Shown here: positions 43,994 to 54,387 of the stretch, piece by piece
Numbering within the stretch: position 1 is the first letter of the stretch
How the letters are laid out: every line of letters starts with the position of its first letter
Assembly: GCF_024699275.1 (NCBI RefSeq)
Contig: NZ_JAILPX010000134.1
Coordinates: 1-64,000 of the forward strand
Length of the DNA: 64,000 nt
Origin: Selenomonas sp.
GTDB taxonomy: Bacteria; Bacillota_C; Negativicutes; Selenomonadales; Selenomonadaceae
Reading direction: 5' to 3'
Position numbers and translations under genes: made by a program
Notes under the pieces: model-generated
Told to the model about the DNA's origin: nothing
The model's database searches: none
The model's input: the letters and a program-made list of their open reading frames with translations, nothing else

Positions 43994-44125
43994 ATCCCAT
44001 TTTTCCCGCCTCTCTCCTGAGGAAGCCTTCTTTTATCCACAGCTGTGGATAATTATGTGGATAAACTTATACACTTGTGGAAAAAATTTCGATCATACTT
44101 TATACGCAGAAAGGAACTTTCTAAG

Positions 44126-45547
44126 ATGGAGCAAACACAGCTGCAAGCTGTTTGGGCACAGATTCTCGACAAAATGAAAGAACAACTAGCCCCCACAGCC
44201 TTTAATTGGCTAAATCCTGTTAAGCCGCTCTCCCTGACAGAGGATATATTGGAAATTGGCACCCAAAACGAGATGTCCAAGGAGTGGATTGCCGGACATT
44301 ATCAAACATTTATCGAGGATGCCGCACAGGCCGTACTTGGCAGTCCCAAAACGGTTCGACTGACGGTAGTCAATGATAATGACACCGCTAATCAGGACAA
44401 TGGACCCGTAATCTTAGAAGCAAAGACCGATAAACCAGCCCAGGGATCTCTTTTTCCCGAAGGCGGCAACGAGGTTCATGCAGAAAATCCAGCCGAGCCC
44501 CATATCGTCGCGCCTGGTGATAATTCTTCCTTGAATCCGAAATACACCTTTGACACCTTTGTCACAGGCAAGTCCAATAATTTTGCCCATGCAGCTGCCA
44601 TGGCAGTAGCCGATAAGCCTGGTAAAACCTATAACCCCTTCTTCATGTATGGTGGTGTAGGGCTAGGCAAAACGCATCTCATGCATGCCATTGGCAACCG
44701 GGTTCTGAAAAATCACCCGGAGATGCGAGTCCTATATGTATCCAGTGAACAATTTACCAATGAAATCATTCAGGCCATCCAGCAGGGTACTTCTGATAAG
44801 TTCCGGCAAAAATACCGTAACATCGATGTGCTGCTGATTGACGATATCCAGTTTATTTCCGGCAAGACAAGTACCCAGGAAGAATTCTTCCACACCTTTA
44901 ATACCCTGTATGATGCCCAAAAACAGGTCATCCTATCTTCGGATAGACCGCCCAGAGAAGTAGAACGTCTGGAAGAACGGCTGCGTTCCCGTTTTGAATG
45001 GGGATTGACTACAGATATTCAAGCCCCGGATTTAGAAACCCGCATTGCCATTCTGAAAAACAAGGCACAAAGCGACCATTTCAGTGTACCGGATGATGTA
45101 ATGGTTTATATCGCCAGCCGCATTGACAGCAATATTCGTGAGCTGGAAGGAGCATTGACCCGTGTCGTAGCCTATGCTTCCCTTACCAAACGGGCTGTAA
45201 ATACAGATCTTGTGGCAGAAGCCCTCAAAGATATCTTCCCCAATGGTAAAACAAAAGAAGTCACCATGGATGTAATCCAGGAAATCGTAGCCTCTTATTT
45301 CAAAATAAAGATTGAAGACCTTCATTCCAAGAAGCGAACACGTAATATCGCATATCCCCGTCAGATTGCCATGTATCTTTGCCGGGATTTGACAGAAACA
45401 TCTCTGCCCCAGATTGGCCATTTCTTTGGCGGGCGGGATCACACCACCGTTATCCATGCCTACGACAAAATCAACCAGGATAAGGAAACGGATAGCCGGC
45501 TTCATGGTATCTTGAATGAACTGATTGACCGTATTCAGAAGGTCTGA
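44126..45547 (+). CDS. dnaA: Chromosomal replication initiator DnaA
   Basis: 473 residues from the ATG at 44126 (AAAGGAA upstream); the frame further up runs through DnaA boxes. Domain I about 1-80 (VWAQILDKMKEQL ... FNWLNPVKPL), linker II to about 140, AAA+ domain III (YTFDTFVTGKSNNFAHAA, Walker A GGVGLGKTHL about 176, IDDIQFISGK Walker B), and domain IV with the DnaA-box-binding signature GGRDHTTVIHAYDKI. Origin boxes lie on both sides of the gene. Confidence 0.98.
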   Translation: MEQTQLQAVWAQILDKMKEQLAPTAFNWLNPVKPLSLTEDILEIGTQNEMSKEWIAGHYQTFIEDAAQAVLGSPKTVRLTVVNDNDTANQDNGPVILEAKTDKPAQGSLFPEGGNEVHAENPAEPHIVAPGDNSSLNPKYTFDTFVTGKSNNFAHAAAMAVADKPGKTYNPFFMYGGVGLGKTHLMHAIGNRVLKNHPEMRVLYVSSEQFTNEIIQAIQQGTSDKFRQKYRNIDVLLIDDIQFISGKTSTQEEFFHTFNTLYDAQKQVILSSDRPPREVERLEERLRSRFEWGLTTDIQAPDLETRIAILKNKAQSDHFSVPDDVMVYIASRIDSNIRELEGALTRVVAYASLTKRAVNTDLVAEALKDIFPNGKTKEVTMDVIQEIVASYFKIKIEDLHSKKRTRNIAYPRQIAMYLCRDLTETSLPQIGHFFGGRDHTTVIHAYDKINQDKETDSRLHGILNELIDRIQKV

Positions 45548-45552
45548 TTATG

Positions 45553-45584
45553 CCACGCCCTCGTTATACACAATGAGGGCGTGG
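45553..45584. repeat. Hairpin directly after dnaA
   Basis: 10-bp perfect stem CCACGCCCTC/GAGGGCGTGG with a 12-base loop, starting five bases past the dnaA stop. No T-run follows. Its 3' arm is part of a DnaA-box variant (CGTGGATAA, 45580). Confidence 0.6.
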
Positions 45585-45800
45585 ATAAGTTTGTGGAAAT
45601 GCCTATTGAAATCCTGTTGGTAAAATGTGGATAAACCGATACTGAACTTATTCCCGTGGATAATGTGGATAAATCCCCCATTTATTTTCAACAGCTTATT
45701 AACAGGAAACATGTAGATAAATCAAAAGCTCATAAGGCTTTTCCACATTTCCACATGCCCTACTACTACTACGGCTATTTATATATATATTTCTAGAGTC
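45580..45800. other. oriC: Replication origin (dnaA-dnaN region): DnaA boxes, DnaA-trios and AT-rich unwinding element
   Basis: DnaA boxes at 45580, 45626, 45655, 45664 (the last two in tandem), 45739 (TTTTCCACA) and 45747. After a short GC patch (45756-45760) come four TAC trinucleotides (45761-45772), the DnaA-trio signature, then the A/T stretch TATTTATATATATATTTC (45776-45793). This is the order of the basal unwinding system known from Bacillus subtilis oriC. Confidence 0.9.
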
Positions 45801-45829
45801 ATAATAAAAAAAAGAAAGGACCATCCTCC

Positions 45830-46942
45830 ATGAAAATAACATGTCCCAAAATAGAACTGAGCAATGCCCTTTCCATCGTTGCCAAAGCTATCGCATCCAA
45901 GCCGCAAACACCGATCTTAGCAGGCATCTTTATGCGTGCAGAAAACGGTATTTTAGAATTACATGCCACCAATAATGAAATAGGCATGGTATGTCGTATT
46001 CCTGCAGACATAGAAGAACCAGGACAAATTGCCGTCAGCGGACGTTATTTCCTGGAAGTTATTCGCAAGTTACCTGGAGACAATTTAACCATAACCTACA
46101 ACCGAACCGAAAAAATCATCAACATCATCTCCAACCAAGCAAGTTTTACCTTACTCAGTATGAATGCAGCGGAATTTCCCACAGTCAAAGAGATTGAAAG
46201 CAATGTACAATTCACCATCAAAGATAATATTTTACGGTCTTTGATTAAGAAAACTGTATTTGCCTGCTCTAAGGATGAATCCCGTCCTGTTTTCACCGGT
46301 TGTTATTTGGAAGTAGCAGACAACAAAGTAACCATGGCTGCTACCAATATGCACAGATTAGCTGTGAAATACGAACAATTTGCAGAACCATTGGGGAATA
46401 TCAAAATCATCATTCCGGCCAATATCTTACAGGAACTTCTCCACAACATGACTTCAGATATTCCTACGGATGTACAGGTATGCTGTAACTTTAACCAAAT
46501 CAGTTTTGCTTTTGAGAATATCTATATGACTTCCCGCCTGATTGAGGGGGCATACCCAGATTACAACTACGTTATTCCCCCCCAGCATGACACTTTGGTA
46601 ACATTGGATTCTGCAGAATTCAATGCTGCTGTGGATCGTGTTTCCTTGATTTCCCGCTCTGGTGATTATAATGTCATCAAGATGGAATTTGCCAACGGGC
46701 AGCTGCATATTACCTCCAATAACCCGGATATTGGTAATGCTGAAGAGACAATTCCGGCCTCTATTGAAGGCCCCGATGTGGCAATTGCCTTTAATGCCCA
46801 GTACATCACCGATGTGATGAAGATTATCGACAGCAAAAACTGTGAACTCCGTCTGACGAAACCCCTTTCCCCCATTACTGTCCGGGAAGAAAAAGATGAT
46901 GCCTTTATCTATGTCGTTACGCCGGTACGTACGGCCCATTAA
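45830..46942 (+). CDS. dnaN: DNA polymerase III sliding clamp (beta)
   Basis: 370 residues, three-fold repeated clamp domains. Begins MKITCPKIELSNALSIVAKA; ends with the typical PLSPITVREEKDDAFIYVVTPVR. AAAGGA ribosome site. The processivity ring for the replicative polymerase, in the usual dnaA-dnaN order. Confidence 0.97.
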   Translation: MKITCPKIELSNALSIVAKAIASKPQTPILAGIFMRAENGILELHATNNEIGMVCRIPADIEEPGQIAVSGRYFLEVIRKLPGDNLTITYNRTEKIINIISNQASFTLLSMNAAEFPTVKEIESNVQFTIKDNILRSLIKKTVFACSKDESRPVFTGCYLEVADNKVTMAATNMHRLAVKYEQFAEPLGNIKIIIPANILQELLHNMTSDIPTDVQVCCNFNQISFAFENIYMTSRLIEGAYPDYNYVIPPQHDTLVTLDSAEFNAAVDRVSLISRSGDYNVIKMEFANGQLHITSNNPDIGNAEETIPASIEGPDVAIAFNAQYITDVMKIIDSKNCELRLTKPLSPITVREEKDDAFIYVVTPVRTAH

Positions 46943-46955
46943 GGAGGTTATCCCC

Positions 46956-47180
46956 ATGAAGCCTATGGATATCGAAATAGAAACCGAAGAGATCCAGTTG
47001 GACCAGTTTCTGAAATGGGCTGGTGTACTGCCATCAGGGGGGGAAGTAAAACTTCTGTTGGCGGATGGATTGATTATGCGCAATGGTGAAAAGGAATCCG
47101 CTCGTCGTCGTAAGCTTCACGATGGTGATGTGATTGAAATCGTCGATATGGGGGCATGGCGCGTTAAAGTCAAAAATTAA
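46956..47180 (+). CDS. yaaA: S4-domain RNA-binding protein YaaA
   Basis: 74 residues from the ATG at 46956 (AAGGAGG eight bases upstream), inside the space between dnaN and recF. S4-like fold: IQLDQFLKWAGVLPSGGEVK, LLLADGLIMRNGE, ARRRKLHDGDVIEI. The small S4 protein of the dnaA-dnaN-yaaA-recF order, thought to act in ribosome assembly. Confidence 0.92.
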   Translation: MKPMDIEIETEEIQLDQFLKWAGVLPSGGEVKLLLADGLIMRNGEKESARRRKLHDGDVIEIVDMGAWRVKVKN

Positions 47181-47192
47181 ACAGGTGTAATA

Positions 47193-48296
47193 ATGAATAT
47201 TTATTCATTAAAATTGAAAAATTATCGAAATTACGATGAATTATCACTGAAATTTGATCCGAATATCAATGTTTTTCTGGGGCAAAATGCTCAGGGGAAG
47301 ACGAATATAATCGAAGCGGTCTATTATGCTTCATTGGGGCACTCGCATCGTACGCATACAGATAATGACCTTATTCGTTGGGAAAAAGCGGGAGCTTTGA
47401 TACAGTTAGGATTTACCCGTTTAGGAGTGGAAAACAAACTGGAATTTCAGTTTAGCCGGGAAAAACGGCGGAAAATTTTCCTGAATGATCATCCTATCCG
47501 CCCTAAGGATTTAGTGGGAAGTTTGAATACAGTACTCTTTTCTCCAGAAGATCTTTTCCTGATAAAAGGGGCGCCGGCACTTCGCCGGCGTTTTTTGGAC
47601 GGTGAAATCAGTCAGGCAAGTCCAGCTTACTATCATGAACTGACTAAATATAACAAGATTGTCACCCAGCGCAACAATCTGTTGAAGAAGATTCGGGAGC
47701 ATAAATCTGGCACAGAGATGTTGGAACTTTGGGATGTACAACTGGTAGAAAGTGCGGTTAAGATTACATTAAAACGTCTGGAAGCAGTCAAGAAGCTCAA
47801 CATGCTGGCAAACCTTATGCAGCGTCGGATTTCCGGTAATTTGGAAAACCTTGCTATAACCTATGAAATCCACGGTGCTGATGGGGATAACGTGACAAGA
47901 GACCTTATTTCATGGTATAATAAAGAGCTTGTAAGTCACCGGGAAATGGATATTATTCGCGGTTCGACAGGGCGTGGTCCCCATCTTGATGATATTTTAT
48001 TGACGGTGAATGGGATAAACTTGCGATCTTTTGGTTCTCAGGGACAACAGCGAACAGGGGTACTGTCCTTAAAGTTGGCAGAATTGGAGTTTTTGCGTTC
48101 TGAGACAGGAGAATATCCGGTGCTCTTGCTGGATGATGTGATGAGTGAATTAGATGCTTCTCGTCGCAGCCAGCTGCTGGAGTTCATTCGCCGGGAGCGG
48201 ATTCAGACCATGATTACGGCAACGGATCAGGCATATTTTCCGGCGGAGCGCCTTGGTACTTATTATCAGGTAGTAGCAGGAAAAATCACGAGGTAA
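47193..48296 (+). CDS. recF: DNA replication and repair protein RecF
   Basis: 367 residues. SMC-like ATPase with Walker A GQNAQGKTNIIEAVYY (about 30-45), SFGSQGQQRTGVLSLKLAE signature, and Walker B VLLLDDVMSELD. Loads RecA at single-strand gaps. 12 bases after yaaA; AGGTG five bases before the ATG. Confidence 0.96.
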   Translation: MNIYSLKLKNYRNYDELSLKFDPNINVFLGQNAQGKTNIIEAVYYASLGHSHRTHTDNDLIRWEKAGALIQLGFTRLGVENKLEFQFSREKRRKIFLNDHPIRPKDLVGSLNTVLFSPEDLFLIKGAPALRRRFLDGEISQASPAYYHELTKYNKIVTQRNNLLKKIREHKSGTEMLELWDVQLVESAVKITLKRLEAVKKLNMLANLMQRRISGNLENLAITYEIHGADGDNVTRDLISWYNKELVSHREMDIIRGSTGRGPHLDDILLTVNGINLRSFGSQGQQRTGVLSLKLAELEFLRSETGEYPVLLLDDVMSELDASRRSQLLEFIRRERIQTMITATDQAYFPAERLGTYYQVVAGKITR

Positions 48297-48299
48297 GTC

Positions 48300-49250
48300 A
48301 TGGCTGGCAGTCTGAAAGCCCGTAGTCCTGGATTGGAGCGGCCGGATACCATTATCCGTAAGACCATTCATCATATGGGCAGCAATTGTGAGAAAAAATA
48401 TTATATGCATTGGGTTCTTTGGCATTGGCCAGAAATTGTTGGAGATTTTATTGCGCGTAACACATCTCCTCAGGGAATCCGTAAGGATACGCTATATATA
48501 TATAGCGATAATGCTTCTCTGCGTAATGAATTGCAGATGATGATGCCACAGATTGTTCAATCTGTGAATAATTATGCAGGACAAAAAATGATTGAGAAAG
48601 TAGCTTTTTCTAAGCCTTGGGAGAAGTCTGATAGTGAGGGAATTGATGAAATCCGTATGGCCCCTGCATTGGTTGAGGAAAATATGGGGAGGGAACGTCA
48701 AAAGATTCCTTTGACTGCGGATGAGATGCAGGCGGCAGAAGAATTGGGGGCAACAGCAGGTGATGCTGAGATTGGCATGGCCATCAGCGGTCTCTATCGG
48801 AAGTATTTACAGTTACAGAAATTGAAGCTTTCCCGGAATTATCAATGCTGCCCCAAATGTGGGCGGTTGATGGAACCGGGGACGCTTCTTTGTAGTTCTT
48901 GTAGCCGTGGGGAGCGGGAAAGGATTACAGCTGCTGTGCGACAGGTCCTCCGTGATATGCCATGGGCGCGTTATACGGAAGTCAGGCAGTATGTGCCGGA
49001 GTGTACGCCGAAGATGGTCAATGAGCAGCGCTCGATTATGGTACAAAAGCTGGCTGCAGATACAGATGTCAATGATAAAGAAAGCATTAAGGCCAAGACT
49101 TTGGTTATGCTTTATCGTTGTTTGCCGCCGGATAAGCTCAACGAGGAGAATATTACCCGGGCACTTTATAACCTGCGGTTTGATATGCATCGTCCTAAAG
49201 ATTACAAAACACCCAGGCGCTATGAGGTGATCAAGCTGGGGAGGAGGTAA
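48300..49250 (+). CDS. DUF721/DciA-like protein with C-terminal zinc-ribbon extension
   Basis: 316 residues, about twice the usual DUF721 length. Residues 1-105 are the DUF721/DciA-like domain (HWVLWHWPEIVGDFIARNTSP, KDTLYIYSDNASLRNELQMM), a family proposed as ancestral loader of the DnaB helicase. Residues about 183-201 carry four cysteines (CPKCG and CSSC) of a zinc ribbon, flanked by helices and a basic C terminus. Position between recF and remB/gyrB is the normal DUF721 place. GAGGTAAG before the ATG. The extension suggests extra nucleic-acid binding. Confidence 0.85.
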   Translation: MAGSLKARSPGLERPDTIIRKTIHHMGSNCEKKYYMHWVLWHWPEIVGDFIARNTSPQGIRKDTLYIYSDNASLRNELQMMMPQIVQSVNNYAGQKMIEKVAFSKPWEKSDSEGIDEIRMAPALVEENMGRERQKIPLTADEMQAAEELGATAGDAEIGMAISGLYRKYLQLQKLKLSRNYQCCPKCGRLMEPGTLLCSSCSRGERERITAAVRQVLRDMPWARYTEVRQYVPECTPKMVNEQRSIMVQKLAADTDVNDKESIKAKTLVMLYRCLPPDKLNEENITRALYNLRFDMHRPKDYKTPRRYEVIKLGRR

Positions 49251-49257
49251 CTTACTG

Positions 49258-49575
49258 ATGTTTCTCCATTTAGGTAACGGTATGTCCGTGCGTACTAAGG
49301 ACGTGATAGCCATTCATGATTATGCATTGTTCCAAAAGGGCGCAGGCAGTGAATTTCTTGCCCATGAGCAAGCATTAGGCCGGTTGGAAAACACCTTGCC
49401 TTTAGATATCCGCAATGATGAGTCGGCCAAGAAGTCCCTCATCATCACAGAGGGGAAAACTTATCTGTCGGCGATTTCGCCGTGGACATTAAAACGGCGT
49501 TCGCAGATGGTTTATGATACAATGGATATGGAAAAAGATGTTTCGGAGGATGAGACTTCCGAGAATTTTTCGTAG
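49258..49575 (+). CDS. remB: RemB/YaaB-like protein (DUF370)
   Basis: 105 residues; MFLHLGNGMSVRTKDVIAIHDY matches the small Rem family DNA-binding proteins, and KSLIITEGKTYLSAISPWTLKRR continues it. The usual gene between recF and gyrB in Firmicutes. The acidic C-terminal 20 residues are variable. Seven bases after the DUF721 gene. Confidence 0.88.
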   Translation: MFLHLGNGMSVRTKDVIAIHDYALFQKGAGSEFLAHEQALGRLENTLPLDIRNDESAKKSLIITEGKTYLSAISPWTLKRRSQMVYDTMDMEKDVSEDETSENFS

Positions 49576-49591
49576 AAGGATGGGAGCGTAA

Positions 49592-51616
<2,025 letters not shown>

Positions 51617-51627
51617 GCGATTTTTAA

Positions 51628-51655
51628 TTGACTTTTCGTTTTTTTATGGTACACT
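51628..51655 (+). promoter_or_regulatory. Promoter of the manganese riboswitch transcript
   Basis: -35 TTGACT (51628-51633), 16-base spacer, extended -10 TGG-TACACT (51650-51655). Confidence 0.75.
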
Positions 51656-51661
51656 AATAGC

Positions 51662-51802
51662 ATATCCCGAACAAGGGGAGTAGCTGAACGGTCAGATATC
51701 GTCAATACGGTGCTTGTCACCCGGTATGGCCGACTAATTTAGTAAGCAAGACCTTGTCTTACAGGCGGCCTTCGGGCGGTTTGTAGGGCAAGGTCTTTTT
51801 GG
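51662..51802 (+). promoter_or_regulatory. yybP-ykoY (Mn2+) riboswitch with terminator
   Basis: Aptamer hallmarks: AAGGGGAGTAGC (51673-51684), GTCAATACGG, and the matching CCGGTATGGCCGAC (51721-51734). The expression platform is a long intrinsic terminator: AAGACCTTG (51748-51756) pairs with CAAGGTCTT (51789-51797), then TTT. Followed by a TerC-family gene, the best-known target class. Mn2+ binding should disrupt the terminator and turn on export. Confidence 0.93.
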
Positions 51803-51836
51803 TATATTTTTTGGAAAAGGAGTTTGACGATTAGAA

Positions 51837-52556
51837 ATGGAAAGTATTTTTGCAGGGATGTTCAGTCCTGAATGGTTTGCAGCGTTATCGGGAATATTGT
51901 TGCTGGATATTCTTCTTTCGGGGGATAATGCAATCTTGATTGCTTTAGCCTGTAAGAATCTGCCAGAGCACAATAAGAAGAAAGCGATATTTATCGGTGG
52001 CTTTGGTGCTGTATTTATCCGCATTGTATGTACATTGTTTGCTACCAGTGTACTGGCGGCGCCATATATCGAATTTGTAGGCGGTGCCGCATTACTCTAT
52101 ATTGCTGTTAAGCTGGTAACGGATCACAAGGAGAGTAATGAAGAAGGCGAGGCTCCTAATAGTTTTGGCGCTGCAGTACGAACTATCCTGCTGGCTGATT
52201 TCATCATGAGTATTGATAATATACTGTCCCTGGCAGGTGTTGCCAATACCGTACCGGAAGGAAAATGGAGTTTGATTATCTGTGGGTTGCTCATTTCCAT
52301 TCCCATCGTTCTGTTTGGAGCACAGATATTCCTCAAGCTGATGCAAAAAGTTCCTGCCCTTATCTATGCAGGTGCAGCCATATTGGGCTATACGGCAGCG
52401 GAACTCATGGTGGCCGATAAGGGGCTGGGAAGTTATTTGGTGGACTATGCGCTGGCCCTTAAGATTATCTTTGTAGCTTTAGTTTTAGGGATTGGTTACT
52501 ACTTGAATCAGCGCTACAAAAAAGAAAATAAGTTAGGAGTGACAGAAAATGAATAA
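51837..52556 (+). CDS. TerC-family membrane protein, probable Mn2+ exporter
   Basis: 239 residues, about seven membrane segments. [20 protein letters not shown] and [19 protein letters not shown] are the two acidic DN-containing motifs of the TerC/YjbE/Alx group. The upstream yybP-ykoY riboswitch indicates Mn2+ control and fits reported roles of this group in manganese efflux. The ribosome site AGGAG is 14 bases from the ATG, rather far. Overlaps htpX by eight bases. Confidence 0.9.
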   Translation: MESIFAGMFSPEWFAALSGILLLDILLSGDNAILIALACKNLPEHNKKKAIFIGGFGAVFIRIVCTLFATSVLAAPYIEFVGGAALLYIAVKLVTDHKESNEEGEAPNSFGAAVRTILLADFIMSIDNILSLAGVANTVPEGKWSLIICGLLISIPIVLFGAQIFLKLMQKVPALIYAGAAILGYTAAELMVADKGLGSYLVDYALALKIIFVALVLGIGYYLNQRYKKENKLGVTENE

Positions 52557-53400
52557 CTTGAAAACGTTGATGTTGATGGTTCTTTTAGCCGCTTTGATGA
52601 TTTTTGTTGGTGGTCTGGTTGGCGGAAAAGGCGGCATGATGATTATGCTCATGATATCTTTGGGCATGAATGCATTTTCCTATTGGTTTAGTGATTCCAT
52701 GGTATTGAAGATGTACAATGCCCGGGAGGTAAGTCGGGAGGATGCCCCTCAGCTTTATGGCCTGGTGGAGAATCTCGCTGCCAATGCACAGCTGCCAATG
52801 CCTAAGGTATGCATCATTGATAGTGAAGTACCCAATGCCTTTGCTACGGGACGCAATCCATCCCATGCGGCAGTGGCTGTAACCACTGGTATTATGCGGG
52901 CTTTGGACTATAATGAACTCTCTGGTGTTTTGGGACATGAACTCGCTCATGTGAAGAACAGGGATATCCTTACCGGGACCATTGCTGCCATGATGGCTAC
53001 GGTAATTTCTTATGGAGCTCAGTTCGTTGCTTTCTTTGGTGGCCGTAGTGATGATGAAGAAGGTGGCGGCAATCCGATTGCAGCACTGGTGGCAGCTCTT
53101 CTGGCTCCTTTTGCTGCGATGTTGATTCAGATGGCTATTTCCCGTTCACGGGAATATGTGGCGGATCATGATGGTGCGGAAATTTGTGGCAATGCCAATT
53201 ATCTGGCAGATGCCTTAGAAAAAATTGAGTATTATGCTTTGAATGGCCGTCAAATGAGTGATGCTACGCCAGCAACCGCCCATATGTTTATCATCAATCC
53301 CTTCGCGGGAACGATGTCCTCTATACGGAAAATGTTTAGTACCCATCCGGAAACCAGCGAACGCATTGCCCGCCTGCGTGCTCAGGCCCGTGGCAGATAA
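52549..53400 (+). CDS. htpX: Membrane zinc protease HtpX
   Basis: 283 residues. Two N-terminal membrane segments, zinc site [12 protein letters not shown] (HExxH), two further membrane segments and the third ligand in [12 protein letters not shown]. Degrades misfolded membrane proteins. It is cotranscribed with TerC under the manganese riboswitch (start inside the TerC end; AGGAG at nine bases), which ties membrane protein quality control to metal overload. Terminated by a long hairpin. Confidence 0.93.
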   Translation: MNNLKTLMLMVLLAALMIFVGGLVGGKGGMMIMLMISLGMNAFSYWFSDSMVLKMYNAREVSREDAPQLYGLVENLAANAQLPMPKVCIIDSEVPNAFATGRNPSHAAVAVTTGIMRALDYNELSGVLGHELAHVKNRDILTGTIAAMMATVISYGAQFVAFFGGRSDDEEGGGNPIAALVAALLAPFAAMLIQMAISRSREYVADHDGAEICGNANYLADALEKIEYYALNGRQMSDATPATAHMFIINPFAGTMSSIRKMFSTHPETSERIARLRAQARGR

Positions 53401-53415
53401 ATATCCATAGAAATA

Positions 53416-53482
53416 AAGACCGGGATTAGCATTCTGTAACTATAGGCATTTGTAAAGTTACGGAATGTTTTATCCCGGTCTT
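53416..53482. terminator. Long bidirectional terminator
   Basis: Outer 11-bp stem AAGACCGGGAT/ATCCCGGTCTT (53416-53426 with 53472-53482) with an inner helix (CATTC-GTAACT with AGTTAC-GAATG), then ATTTTA. Between convergent genes. Confidence 0.85.
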
Positions 53483-53496
53483 ATTTTATGGGGCGT

Positions 53497-54093
53497 TTAT
53501 TTTATCCGTTCATTGAATTGCTCTTGTGGAATGGGCATGGTGAGGCCCATAATCGCCAATAATTGAATCAGGGCTGTGGACTTGTCACATGTATTGCGGA
53601 TAATGTGATTGCAGACTTTCCAAAGTTCAAATTCCCTGTTGTTTTCCGCATATTGCAAGTGATATTTGATTTCATCATTGTTGTATCCCATATGCAAAAG
53701 ACGGTCAACCAAGGTCACATAATCGTTCATAAGGAAAATCGTCTCCAGCTTCTTTTTGAGCAGCTTGCTCAAGGGCTTTAGTCCTGTGATTTCCAGAATG
53801 ATGACATTTATGGTATGGTCACGCAGGGAATTTAAGATATCGTCCTTGCGGTAGCCATAGCTTTGTCCTTTGTGGGTAAATTCTACGACAAAATCCATCT
53901 GGGCAAATTCTTCGCTGCTGATCGTCTTGTAGAGATTTTCGCGGGAAATGTTGTAACGGGTGCGTTTGTGGCTGCTGAATTCCTGGGTGGTGTATACAGG
54001 GATAAAATGAATTCCCATAGCCAGCAACTGGTTTGCCATAGTAGCTTTTCCAGAAGCTTGTGCACCCATAAGGGCATAAATCTTGTTTTCCAT
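53497..54093 (-). CDS. Guanylate-kinase-like P-loop protein
   Basis: 198 residues from the ATG at 54093 (AGGA eight bases upstream). P-loop GAQASGKAT at about 9-17, where canonical Gmk has GPSGVGKGT. It then follows the guanylate kinase plan (YTTQEF.. in place of TTR.. ; FTHKGQSYGYRKDDI in place of the HGNYYGTP region; LEITG in place of LDID-Q-G), but most GMP-binding residues look replaced. So the fold is likely Gmk-like while activity on GMP is doubtful. A structured leader with a terminator lies directly upstream. Not cotranscribed with neighbours. Confidence 0.6.
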   Translation of the reverse strand: MENKIYALMGAQASGKATMANQLLAMGIHFIPVYTTQEFSSHKRTRYNISRENLYKTISSEEFAQMDFVVEFTHKGQSYGYRKDDILNSLRDHTINVIILEITGLKPLSKLLKKKLETIFLMNDYVTLVDRLLHMGYNNDEIKYHLQYAENNREFELWKVCNHIIRNTCDKSTALIQLLAIMGLTMPIPQEQFNERIK

Positions 54094-54121
54094 ATCACAC
54101 ATCCTTATATTTATGGACAAT

Positions 54122-54209
54122 ACAAAAGCGGGAACTACCGAACGTTCCCGCTTTTGCCGCCTCTATACCTTCTGCCTACAACGATATACTGGATATCGTT
54201 GTTCTCCCT
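54122..54209 (-). ncRNA. Structured leader RNA with terminator upstream of the guanylate-kinase-like gene
   Basis: On the minus strand, transcript from the promoter at 54215-54243 would contain a 10-bp hairpin (54178-54187 with 54193-54202), a purine-rich linker, then a 13-bp terminator stem (54123-54135 with 54144-54156) followed by TATTG, about 30 bases before the gene. This is the layout of an attenuator or riboswitch; I do not recognise the motif. A free small RNA is the alternative. Confidence 0.5.
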
Positions 54210-54214
54210 CTTTT

Positions 54215-54243
54215 ATAATACAACACTTGCCTTTTTATTTCAA
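54215..54243 (-). promoter_or_regulatory. Promoter of the guanylate-kinase-like transcript
   Basis: Minus strand: -35 TTGAAA (54238-54243), 17-base spacer, -10 TATTAT (54215-54220). Confidence 0.8.
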
Positions 54244-54387
54244 TAGAGAAAATGTAATTTCTGTAAATTTGTGGAAATAGTACCTGCAAAAAGGGATTTA
54301 CCAATAAACAGCGAATAAATATATATTAATTTAGTATACAGTGATACGTTATAGCAAATATTTGAGCATTTTTGGGGAGGATTCGTT

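Larger units (their letters stand above)
43853..44083. other. oriC: DnaA-box cluster upstream of dnaA (origin, left part)
   Basis: Boxes of the TTATCCACA type: TGTGGATAA at 43853, CTATCCACA at 43879, TGTTGATAA at 43895, TTATCCACA at 44033, TGTGGATAA at 44044 and 44056, and a looser TTATACACT at 44067. 44033-44052 is a perfect 20-bp palindrome of two facing boxes. One box overlaps the dnaA promoter -35, so DnaA autorepression is likely. Confidence 0.9.
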
